A stretch of 64,000 bases of DNA from Murdochiella sp. Marseille-P8839 (lineage in GTDB: Bacteria > Bacillota > Clostridia > Tissierellales > Peptoniphilaceae). Positions 1-7,134 of this stretch are shown one piece after another. The notes under the pieces were generated by a model, which was given only the letters and a program-made list of their open reading frames with translations, ran no database searches and was not told where the DNA came from. The translations under genes and the position numbers were made by a program. Positions within the stretch are counted from its first letter, which is position 1; the number at the start of each line of letters is the position of its first letter. The stretch covers positions 62,001 to 126,000 of the forward strand of contig JAIKLF010000003.1 in assembly GCA_019753405.1 (NCBI GenBank). The letters run 5' to 3'.

Positions 1-87
1 CAAAAGCATCGCTATTTCTCTCGTTTTTCCTGCCGAAAGTTATTTTTTTCTATGATACCATGTTTTTTCTTTATCGGGATGTGGAGC
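1..87. other. Left-edge intergenic sequence
   Basis: No gene is supported here. On the minus strand an ATG at position 9 reading leftward off the window could be the start of a truncated gene, but too little is visible to claim it. Confidence 0.3.
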
Positions 88-230
88 AAGCCAAGTCGCT
101 CCGTCCGCTCGCGGCTCGCTTCGCCCAATCCAAGCTGCCCCGTCCGTTCGCCGCTCGCTTCGCCTCGGCGCAGCTTCTGTGGAAAATATGCTCCGGCTCG
201 TCGAAGAGGCGACTCGCGGACGGGGCGTCT
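88..230 (+). repeat. Inverted-repeat element family 1, copy A
   Basis: This is one of six dispersed non-coding elements in the window. Outer arms pair (GCCCCGTCCG near 137-146 with CGGACGGGGC at 217-226). Near the loop are the family signatures CTTCGCCTCG on the left (CTTCTCCTCG in other copies) and CTCGTCGAAGAG on the right. The left arm is duplicated in tandem (88-128 and 129-166), as in copy C. It faces copy B at 1014-1120 in the opposite orientation, so the two bracket the hairpin array between them. Downstream to 374 is further G/C-rich sequence with small inverted repeats (226-235 with 317-327) and no gene. Confidence 0.7.
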
Positions 231-374
231 TTACGAGAGAGAAGGGCTTGCAGGAAAAGCGGGCTAGCGGAGAGGGTCGGGCCGGTAGACGAGGGTTTTG
301 ACCGGCCTTCGGCCGTGTAAAAGACGCTGTAAGTGATGGAAACAGCGCCGCTTTTGTGCTGCTGCGGCGCCGAG

Positions 375-430
375 AGGAGCCGGCCTGCGGCCGGCAGTTT
401 GAAGAAGCCGCTGAAGGCGGCGTTCCTTAT
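375..430 (+). repeat. 58-bp double-hairpin element family 2, copy 1
   Basis: The element contains two adjacent short hairpins: GCCGGCC-tgc-GGCCGGC, then GCCGCTGAAGGCGGC. It ends in TTCCTTAT. The same unit recurs at 5407-5465 and 19135-19190. Here and at 5407 it lies directly upstream of a CCCTGGCTG hairpin array. Confidence 0.75.
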
Positions 431-471
431 GCAACTGCACCGCTAATCATGGTTTCAGCGGTGCTCCGTCG

Positions 472-882
472 GCCCTGTCTGGCGTGTGGTTTTTCCCACA
501 GCCAGGGTCTGAAGGCGACAAGTCGGCCCTGGCTGGCACGCAGCTGTTCTCGCAGCCAGGGTCCAGCAGACAATAGAATCCCTGGCTAGGATATTTCGTT
601 TCAACCAGCCAGGGTCGGAAAACGGAAAAGAAGCCCTGGCTGGCGCGCGACTTTTTCTGCAGCCAGGGTCCTGCAGACAAAAGAAGCCCTGGCTGAGATA
701 CTTCGTTTCAACCAGCCAGGGTCGGAAAACGGAAAAGAAGCCCTGGCTGGCACGCAGCTTTTTCCGCAGCCAGGGTCTGGCGGACAAAAGGAACCCTGGC
801 TGCGGTATTTCGTTTCATCCAGCCAGGGTCGGAAAACGGAAAATCGACCCTGGCCACTACACGTTATTTCTCCCGGCCAGGG
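472..882. repeat. Tandem hairpin array, CCCTGGCTG/CAGCCAGGG, 107-bp double unit
   Basis: Eight hairpins stand in tandem. Left arms CCCTGGC begin at 527, 580, 634, 687, 741, 794 and 848 (a degenerate one near 473). Right arms begin at 499, 553, 606, 660, 713, 767, 820 and 874. The spacing alternates 53 and 54 bp. Two loop types alternate (one containing cacgcagc, the other atacttcgtttcaac), so the true repeat is 107 bp with two hairpins. The period is not a multiple of three, so the open frames that cross it are not a repeated protein. A shorter array of the same kind lies at 5515-5655. From 883 to 1013 there is no gene. Confidence 0.85.
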
Positions 883-1013
883 TTGCACACGTTTTTTGCT
901 TTCTATCTGCGCCGCAAATAGCGCTTTCTGCAGCACACCACTTGATTTATTTGAGCCGAACAACATTTTCCACCAGAACCGGTGTTCTCCGCAGTTCCTT
1001 CGCCCTCTTTCAC

Positions 1014-1120
1014 AGCAAAGCCGCCCCTCCTTTTTTTCGCCTCTTCGACGAGTCGCCACTATAAAATAGAATCCGTAGTGACGAGGAGAAGCGAGCAAAA
1101 AAAGGAGGGGCGGCTTTGCT
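1014..1120 (-). repeat. Inverted-repeat element family 1, copy B
   Basis: Its terminal arms are a perfect 24-bp inverted repeat (1014-1037 and 1097-1120). Inside are CTCTTCGACGAG and CGAGGAGAAG, the family signatures in reverse orientation. The right arm ends on the first base of the histidine-kinase stop codon, so the element lies immediately downstream of that minus-strand gene. It could fold as a long stem in the 3' end of the transcript. Confidence 0.8.
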
Positions 1121-3942
1121 TAGTGCAGCGGAAACTCTACCGATGCCTTAAAGAGGTCGCCGTCGATGTCGAGGGTGAGACGGCCGTTCATGCGCTTAGC
1201 CAACTGTTCGGCAATCGAAAGACCAAGGCCGCTGCCTTCCGTAGTACGCGACTTATCCGAGCGATTAAAACGCTCCAAGAGTTCTTCCGGAGACATGTTG
1301 AGGGGATAGCGCGAAGTGTTCTTTATCGTAAAGAGCGCGTGATGGTCCTGCGCTTCCAACTGAATGTAGACGCGCGTGCCGTCCTGGCTGTATTTTTGTG
1401 CATTACTAAAGAGATTTTCCAGCACACGCGAGAGCTTGTGCCCATCTGCCTCAATGAACAGCGGATCTTCCGGCAGATCCACCACCGGTGTGAGCGCACG
1501 CTTTTTCCAGCCGGAATCCGCTTCGGCAAGACTCTGACGGATTACTTCGGCATAGTCAATGATTTCCATATTCAACTGAACGGCACCGCTCGTCGCTTTC
1601 GACACGTCGATGAGATCATTCATCAGCGTCTTGAGGCGTTGTGCCTTCTTTGCCAGCACATCCAGGTATTGCGCACGTTCCTCTTCCGTCGCATCCGGGC
1701 TGCGCAAAAGGTCCACATAGTTAATGATGGAGGTCAGTGGTGTCCGCAGATCATGCGACACGTTCGTGATGAGTTCGGTCTGCATCCGCTCATTTTTCAG
1801 ACTTTTATCGACGGCATGCTGCAGGCTCTGGTCAAAACGATTGATTTGATTCGCCATCGCGCGATGCGCGCCATGAAACGACTCTTCATCCAAACGCTCA
1901 TGCCAGTCGCCGTCCGCAATGTGCTGCATCGATTGCAAAATGCGGGCATCATTGCGATCCTGCTGTAAGGCAAAGGCGATGGGTAACGTGACTCCCGTAA
2001 GCAAAAACAGTACCCAGAAGGTATTCGCATAGAATATCGCGATGAGCAGGAACAAAAATCCCATGATGAGGTAAAACAGCAACACCTTTACCAGCGTGCG
2101 ATGCTTTGCGCCTTTGCCGTCCTGGTACGCAAGATATAGCTTGTGAAGTGCACGACCTACTCCCCCAATGATACTTCCGCGGAAAAAGCGTCCCTGACGG
2201 GCTTTGCGGAACAACATGGAAAGCAACGTCCAACCGACCAGATCAAGCACGATCAAGACCGGGATGAGGATGATCCACAACGGATAGCGCAAGGGGTCGC
2301 GTAAGATCGTCATCGCTTGGCCGTCAATGGTATAAAGAATTTCTGTTCCTACGCCGAATGCGAGCCAGAGAAATAAGCAGCAGGCTACCAGCACGACTTC
2401 AAGCGGAATTGCGCCCTCGATTTTGCGCACGATCGGCATATGAACGTTAGTGGTGCGAGCAAGTGTCACGCACAGCGTCACGATCCAGACAATGCCGGAG
2501 ATGACGGCAGCAATGGTGCTGATTTTGGATACTTTCTGCGCAAGAGGGAATGTCTGCATAAAAAGCTGCAGTTCATCGGCTTCCTGCAAGGTGGTATCCA
2601 GACGCAACGTGATTTTCATGCCAGGGGCATTGAGGCTATCGTCCTGCGCCAACAGAACACTTATCGGTGGTGTGCCATCCATCAATTTGTCACTCCACAG
2701 TCCGGTGCCAACCATACAATAGCCGTTTTCTATTGTAAGAGGTGCGCTCCATGCCGGCGTTTTGCTCTTTGCCCGATTCGCATTGGTAAAGTTCTTCGCT
2801 CCATCCAGAATGGAAATCGTATACTCCAGATTGCTCGGCTTTTCTTTCGCGTGATAGCGCGTGCTCGGATTGATTTTCAGGAAATCAAGCGTGTTTTGCA
2901 GTTGTCTCATGGATTCACGATACACTTCGAGATTGCCTTGTGCCGCTGCAAGCAACGAGTCTGCGGACAACGGCTTTACCACCTCAACGGCCTGCTCAAT
3001 GATGTCCTGTGTCCATCCGTCTGCGGAATAGGCTCCTTCGTCATAATCATTCGGCAACCAGTCTTCCTCCGAATAGGACGGAGAGTTGTCCGGGTTAAGC
3101 ATTTCTTCACCATTCGGGAGCGATGACTCCTCTGCCCGACGGGATGATCCTTTCGTCCTCGGTCGAAATTCGGTGTGTCGACCGAAGCGTAAGTCCACCG
3201 GAGCCGTTTCCTTTTTTAGGCCGACTTTCATCCAATGCTGCAAATCCGCTTTAGTGTAAAAAACGACGGAAGACGAAGAAAAGGTGTCGTCTCCTCTACC
3301 GTTTTCGTTCAGATACGTCTTGGCGGCTTCCAGTCTTTCTTTTTCTGTACGTTTTGTTGAAACGGTCGCCATGTAGTCAAGTTGCCGAATAGCAGGCCAC
3401 GAACCGAACGTATGCGGAATCGGCATGTCCGCGGGTAACTGGTCCAATTCCACCCAACTCTGGGACATCAGCGTGTTGCCAACAATACTGCCCACCTCAT
3501 CATGTACCGTCCGAGCAAAACCGCCCGTTGCATTCCCTTCTCGACCCCAATCATTCAAGTGGTCATTCTGCAATTGGAGCAACGCATAAAGAGAAAGGCC
3601 CAGCACAACCGCAGCCAACACATTCAACACTAAATAAGGCCAAATTCGGCGTCGCCGAAACGTCGGTAATTCGTCCGAAGGCGTTTTTCGTTCCTTTTGT
3701 TTCGTCGTTGCAGACTGCGTTGTGAAGTCGTTATCCTGGTATGTGTAATGATCCATCTTCGCACCACCCTCAGCGTTCGTGCGGTTATCATCGACCGTGT
3801 CCCGGTACGACTGACGGCCGGTGTCCGTGTACGAGTCCTGCGCATCTTGCAACGGTTCATCCTGAGCCGAATCTTCTTTTGCACGCAAGCTGGAAAGAGC
3901 TTTTTTCATCTTCTGCATCGCGTTTTGGATGTGCTTATTCAT
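1120..3942 (-). CDS. Multi-pass sensor histidine kinase
   Basis: This 940-residue membrane histidine kinase pairs with the OmpR-type regulator just upstream; the two overlap by 8 bp. The ATG at 3942 is chosen because AGAAAGGAGG sits directly before it, although the frame stays open further upstream. Residues 1-98 are an unusually long charged cytoplasmic tail. TM1 is about 100-123, followed by an extracytoplasmic domain of about 340 residues. Four to five further membrane segments fall between about 470 and 670. The H-box NVSHDLRTPLTSI has His at about 730, the N-box is NLFSNAQKYS (about 838-847), and the G-box is GSGLGLSIAEQL. The kinase core resembles VanS-like HisKA/HATPase_c proteins. The signal sensed is unknown. 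Both ends of the operon abut repeat blocks. Confidence 0.93.
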   Translation of the reverse strand: MNKHIQNAMQKMKKALSSLRAKEDSAQDEPLQDAQDSYTDTGRQSYRDTVDDNRTNAEGGAKMDHYTYQDNDFTTQSATTKQKERKTPSDELPTFRRRRIWPYLVLNVLAAVVLGLSLYALLQLQNDHLNDWGREGNATGGFARTVHDEVGSIVGNTLMSQSWVELDQLPADMPIPHTFGSWPAIRQLDYMATVSTKRTEKERLEAAKTYLNENGRGDDTFSSSSVVFYTKADLQHWMKVGLKKETAPVDLRFGRHTEFRPRTKGSSRRAEESSLPNGEEMLNPDNSPSYSEEDWLPNDYDEGAYSADGWTQDIIEQAVEVVKPLSADSLLAAAQGNLEVYRESMRQLQNTLDFLKINPSTRYHAKEKPSNLEYTISILDGAKNFTNANRAKSKTPAWSAPLTIENGYCMVGTGLWSDKLMDGTPPISVLLAQDDSLNAPGMKITLRLDTTLQEADELQLFMQTFPLAQKVSKISTIAAVISGIVWIVTLCVTLARTTNVHMPIVRKIEGAIPLEVVLVACCLFLWLAFGVGTEILYTIDGQAMTILRDPLRYPLWIILIPVLIVLDLVGWTLLSMLFRKARQGRFFRGSIIGGVGRALHKLYLAYQDGKGAKHRTLVKVLLFYLIMGFLFLLIAIFYANTFWVLFLLTGVTLPIAFALQQDRNDARILQSMQHIADGDWHERLDEESFHGAHRAMANQINRFDQSLQHAVDKSLKNERMQTELITNVSHDLRTPLTSIINYVDLLRSPDATEEERAQYLDVLAKKAQRLKTLMNDLIDVSKATSGAVQLNMEIIDYAEVIRQSLAEADSGWKKRALTPVVDLPEDPLFIEADGHKLSRVLENLFSNAQKYSQDGTRVYIQLEAQDHHALFTIKNTSRYPLNMSPEELLERFNRSDKSRTTEGSGLGLSIAEQLAKRMNGRLTLDIDGDLFKASVEFPLH

Positions 3943-4789
3943 GCTGTCCTCCTTTCTCTGTTTTTTCAGTTTCTGCATCGTTATTTTGTTCCTCTTGCGA
4001 ATCCAGTAGAGAGTCCGACGGCGCAGCACTTTGTTGGTTCGGCGTCGCCGTAGTTTTCTCCGCCTGCTTTGGATCCGACTGCGGTTCGAGACGATAGCCT
4101 CTTCCCCAAATTACCTTCAAATAGCGTGGCTCCCGAGGATTAATCTCTATCTTTTCACGAATATGACGAATATGAACAGCGACGGTTGCCACCGATCCCG
4201 CGGAATCTTCCTGCCAAACCGATTCATATATTTCTTCGCTGGAATACACCCTTCCCGGATGTTCCATCAGCAACCAGAGAATCGAAAATTCCAGCGGCGT
4301 GAGCGACCGCGGCATGCCGTCCACCTCCACGCTTTGCTTACGTCGGTTAAGGATCAATGTGCCTTGCCGGAGGACGACGCCCTCCAGGTCTTGCCGAGGA
4401 TCGTAGGAACGATATTGTACATAACGGCGAAGCTGGCTTTTGACACGTGCCACCAGTTCCTTTGCATTAAAGGGCTTGGTAATATAATCGTCCGCCCCAC
4501 CCAGCAAACCGTCTATCTTATCGTTGCTCTCGCCTTTTGCCGATACCAGAATAACGGGCAAGGATCGCGTTTCTCGAATACGGGTTAAGGCTTCCATTCC
4601 GTCCATCAACGGCATCATGATATCCAGCAAAACAAGATGAATGGGCTGTTTTTCCAGGACTTCCAGAGCCTGTTTTCCATTGTAGGCATGATGCACGATA
4701 TATCCTGCGCGTTCCAGATAAATCTGTATTGCCTGCACAATTTCAAAGTCATCGTCACAGACAAGAATGTGAAGTCGTTGTTCGCTCAT
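3935..4789 (-). CDS. OmpR/VanR-type response regulator
   Basis: A 284-residue response regulator. The receiver domain has the acidic pair CDDD (12-14), the phospho-acceptor Asp56 in LVLLDIMMP, and the Lys in YITKPF. A winged-helix DNA-binding domain follows (about 135-235; RHIREKIE, VIWGRGYRLEP). Residues 236-284 are a Gln/Glu/Ser/Thr-rich tail that is not part of the usual family fold. AAGGAGGGG precedes the ATG. A candidate minus-strand -10 (TAGAAT) lies at 4815-4820. Translation is probably coupled to the kinase, whose start lies within its 3' end. Confidence 0.95.
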   Translation of the reverse strand: MSEQRLHILVCDDDFEIVQAIQIYLERAGYIVHHAYNGKQALEVLEKQPIHLVLLDIMMPLMDGMEALTRIRETRSLPVILVSAKGESNDKIDGLLGGADDYITKPFNAKELVARVKSQLRRYVQYRSYDPRQDLEGVVLRQGTLILNRRKQSVEVDGMPRSLTPLEFSILWLLMEHPGRVYSSEEIYESVWQEDSAGSVATVAVHIRHIREKIEINPREPRYLKVIWGRGYRLEPQSDPKQAEKTTATPNQQSAAPSDSLLDSQEEQNNDAETEKTEKGGQHE

Positions 4790-4874
4790 CGTCCCCTCCT
4801 TTTTGCTCTATCTTATTCTATCGTGTTGGAAGGGGCATTTCGCCCGGACTTCTTAAAAAATCATTAAGATGCAG

Positions 4875-5028
4875 GCCAAGCCGCCCCGCCCGCTCACCGC
4901 CGGCTTCTCCTTGTCCAGGCAAAGCCCCTCGCCCGCTCACCACCGGCTTCTCCTCGTCCCTTCTCTACGCTTCCGAGTTTTTCGTCGGGACTCGTCGAAG
5001 ATGCGGTTGGCGGGCGGGGTGGCTTGGC
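4875..5028 (+). repeat. Inverted-repeat element family 1, copy C
   Basis: Left arm GCCAAGCCGCCCCGCCCGC (4875-4893) pairs with GCGGGCGGGGTGGCTTGGC (5010-5028) apart from one G-T pair. The signatures GGCTTCTCCTCG and GACTCGTCGAAGA lie near the loop. The left arm is partly duplicated. It lies upstream of the two-component operon and faces copy D (5720-5824). Confidence 0.8.
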
Positions 5029-5124
5029 GAAAGGGAATAAGCAACGTACGGGGGTGTAAGGCGGCGCTCCGCTTTTTTCTTCACGTGTCATAGAAATCGC
5101 GTTTATTTGGTAATTGTCGCGAAA

Positions 5125-5403
5125 CCACTCTACCGTTTTGCATGCAGGAGTAGAGTGGTTTTATCTTATTTGGCTGTTCCCCTCTATTGAATTACGGGTG
5201 GCTGTAGAGGGGTTTCGTCTTTTTCAACAGTTCCCCTCTACTGGATGACAAGCGAGTGTAGAGTGGTTTCGCCTTTCTTGACGGTTCAACTCTACCGGAC
5301 GACAGATAGCATTAGAGCGGTTTTTCTTTTTTCGGCAATTCCCCTCTACCGGACGACAAGGAAACGTAGAGTGGTTTTGCCCTTCTTGACCGTTCCACTC
5401 TAC
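5125..5403. repeat. Tandem hairpin array, CCNCTCTAC/GTAGAGNGG, exact 54-bp period
   Basis: Left arms begin at 5125, 5179, 5233, 5287, 5341 and 5395, exactly 54 bp apart. Right arms begin at 5150, 5204, 5258, 5312 and 5366, also 54 bp apart. This gives five hairpins plus a sixth left arm. Unit 1 (CCACTCTAC/GTAGAGTGG) and unit 2 (CCCCTCTA/TAGAGGGG) differ by a compensating pair; units 3 and 5 have one mismatch. The arm sequence is unrelated to the CCCTGGCTG array but the period is nearly the same. Sequence from 5029 to 5124 holds no gene. Confidence 0.85.
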
Positions 5404-5406
5404 AAG

Positions 5407-5465
5407 ATAAGGAGCCGGCCTCCGGCCGGCGGTTTGAAAACGTCGCCGAAGGCGGCGTTCCTTAT
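5407..5465 (+). repeat. 58-bp double-hairpin element family 2, copy 2
   Basis: The ends ATAAGGA and TCCTTAT are inverted. Between them are the hairpins GCCGGCC-tcc-GGCCGGC and GTCGCCGAAGGCGGC. It is followed, as copy 1 is, by a short related spacer and then CCCTGGCTG hairpins. Confidence 0.8.
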
Positions 5466-5514
5466 GAAAGCTGCGCCGCCAGCAGCGGTTCCAAGCAGCG
5501 CTCCTTTTCGTCGT

Positions 5515-5655
5515 TCCTGGCTGGGCGACGTTTTATGACTTTGCCAGGGTTAGGCGGAGGCAGTTGACCCTGGCTGGTGCACGGCATTTTTCGCAGCCAG
5601 GGTTCAAGCACAAAAATCAACCCTGGCAAAAACGCTTCATTTCGTCCAGCCAGGG
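5515..5655. repeat. Short CCCTGGCTG/CAGCCAGGG hairpin array
   Basis: Three hairpins have left arms at 5515 (degenerate), 5568 and 5621, and right arms near 5543, 5594 and 5647, a 53-bp period. The type-2 loop containing cttcatttcgtc matches the loop in the 472-882 array, so the two arrays share ancestry. Confidence 0.8.
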
Positions 5656-5719
5656 TCGCACTACTTTTGTATTCTATTACCGCGCCACCACCGCCATTCC
5701 CAGCAACGCACTACTTTTC

Positions 5720-5824
5720 GCCCCGGCATCCTTCCGCGCACCGCATCTTCGACGAGCCGGAAAGGTAGACTCCCTATCAACCCCGCCGAGGAGAAGCCGG
5801 CGGTGCAAGGAAGGATGTCGGGGC
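5720..5824 (-). repeat. Inverted-repeat element family 1, copy D
   Basis: Arms 5720-5744 and 5800-5824 match at about 22 of 25 positions. ATCTTCGACGAG and GAGGAGAAGC lie inside, in the same orientation as copy B. It ends 8 bp from the aminotransferase stop, just as copy B ends on the kinase stop. Confidence 0.75.
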
Positions 5825-5832
5825 AGCCCGCC

Positions 5833-7044
5833 TTACTTCCGTCTTCCCGGATACTCCTTCAGAGCAATTTCGAGAATGTCCATTGCCTCCAGAAGGCGCT
5901 CGGTCTTCACACAGTAGGAAAGGCGCACTTCGTCGATGCCCAGACCCGGTGTGGAATAAAAGGATTCCGCGGGCGTCATCAGAACCGTCTTGCCGTTCAC
6001 CCGCACATGCTCCAGCGTCCAACGTACAAAATCTTCCGCGTTATCGACCGGCAACTTAATGATGAGATAAAAAGCACCTTCCGGAACGGGGGCAATAATG
6101 CCTTCCATCTGTTCCAGACGCTTTTGCAGAGCGTCCCGACGATGACGATAGGTGCGGCGATTGTCCTCCACGTAGGCATCATCGACAATATCCATGGCGC
6201 CGGCACCAATCTGGTCAAGGGTCGAAACACAGAGACGCGTCTGACAAAGGCGAAGCGCCTTCTCATTGAAGTCCTTGTTCTTGGATGCCAGCGAACCGAT
6301 GCGCGCCCCACAGGCGGAATATTTCTTGGAAATGCTGTCCACTAAAATGACGCGATCCCTGATTTCTTCGTATTCTGCAAAGGAATGGAACGGGCGGGAA
6401 GTGTAGTTGAACTCGCGATAGACTTCATCTGCAATCAGCCAAAGATCATATTTACGCACAAGATCAACCAGAATCTGCATCTCTTCTTCGGTATATACGC
6501 GCCCGGTGGGATTGGCCGGTGAAGAAAGAATGAGCGCCTTCAGGCGATCCGCCTTGTCCGAAGCGGCAATCACGCGATCCCAGTCGGCAAGCGAAGGCAC
6601 GCGGAAGCCGTCTCCGGCATAGGTCGTCGCCGCGACAATGCTTACGCCCTGTACCTCGGCAATACTGTTGTAATTCGTATAAAACGGCTCCATCGCTAAA
6701 ATCGCGTCGCCCGCATCACAAGTAAGCGCCAACGCAAAATTCAATCCTTCACTTGCCCCGTTGGTAATACAGATTTCATCCAGAGCAAACTCAAGGCCAT
6801 AATTGTGCAGGTAAAGCTGCATCGTTTCCAGTGTACGCTTCATCCCCCGCGAATTCTGATACGCCAACACGTCCACATCATAGTGACGCACAGCTTCCAG
6901 AAAATCCGGCGGCGTTGGAATATCCGGCTGCCCAATATTCATGGGGATGACTTCGACACCCGAAGCCTCCACGCGGGCTACCGCCTCCGAAAACTTGCGA
7001 ATCGGTGAGGCTTTCAGCGTTTCACTGCGTTGGGAAAACTTCAT
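5833..7044 (-). CDS. Class I/II PLP-dependent aminotransferase
   Basis: A 403-residue fold-type I aminotransferase of the aspartate aminotransferase family, cytosolic and expected to move an amino group between an amino acid and a 2-oxo acid. Visible motifs are NIGQPD near the N terminus, the substrate/PLP loop SSPANPTGRVYT, the Asp/Tyr region IADEVYREF, the Schiff-base Lys in SISKKYSACGARIG, and a C-terminal Arg in VRLSYC. GAGGAAG precedes the ATG. The gene after it on the same strand (the HerA-like ATPase at 7135) is upstream by 90 bp. Substrate cannot be assigned from sequence alone; aspartate, alanine or an aromatic amino acid are all possible. Confidence 0.93.
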   Translation of the reverse strand: MKFSQRSETLKASPIRKFSEAVARVEASGVEVIPMNIGQPDIPTPPDFLEAVRHYDVDVLAYQNSRGMKRTLETMQLYLHNYGLEFALDEICITNGASEGLNFALALTCDAGDAILAMEPFYTNYNSIAEVQGVSIVAATTYAGDGFRVPSLADWDRVIAASDKADRLKALILSSPANPTGRVYTEEEMQILVDLVRKYDLWLIADEVYREFNYTSRPFHSFAEYEEIRDRVILVDSISKKYSACGARIGSLASKNKDFNEKALRLCQTRLCVSTLDQIGAGAMDIVDDAYVEDNRRTYRHRRDALQKRLEQMEGIIAPVPEGAFYLIIKLPVDNAEDFVRWTLEHVRVNGKTVLMTPAESFYSTPGLGIDEVRLSYCVKTERLLEAMDILEIALKEYPGRRK

Positions 7045-7134
7045 GACTTCCTCTTTTCTACGTTACCTTTCCGCTATTGCCCGTCCGGCATCCGCCATAC
7101 ACGGGGCATTTATCTAATCTCTCTATTCTTCCCG

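Noticed and set aside
472-882. Possible CRISPR array
   Set aside because: The intervals are themselves repeated rather than unique spacers, and no cas gene is nearby.
447-1098. Open minus-strand frames crossing the CCCTGGCTG array (up to 165 residues)
   Set aside because: The 107-bp period is not divisible by three and the frames exist because arms lack stops; no start signal or family resemblance.
982-1968. 328-residue plus-strand frame opposite the histidine kinase
   Set aside because: It is antisense to the conserved kinase core and shows no protein-family motifs.
3943-4029. Upstream extension of the histidine kinase by 29 codons
   Set aside because: It would lie wholly inside the regulator gene and lacks a ribosome binding site, whereas ATG 3942 has AGAAAGGAGG.
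5245-5538. Open plus-strand frame with an 18-residue repeat over the CTCTAC array
   Set aside because: 54 bp is divisible by three, so a repeated peptide appears by necessity; there is no ribosome binding site, and the sequence is better explained by hairpin pairing.
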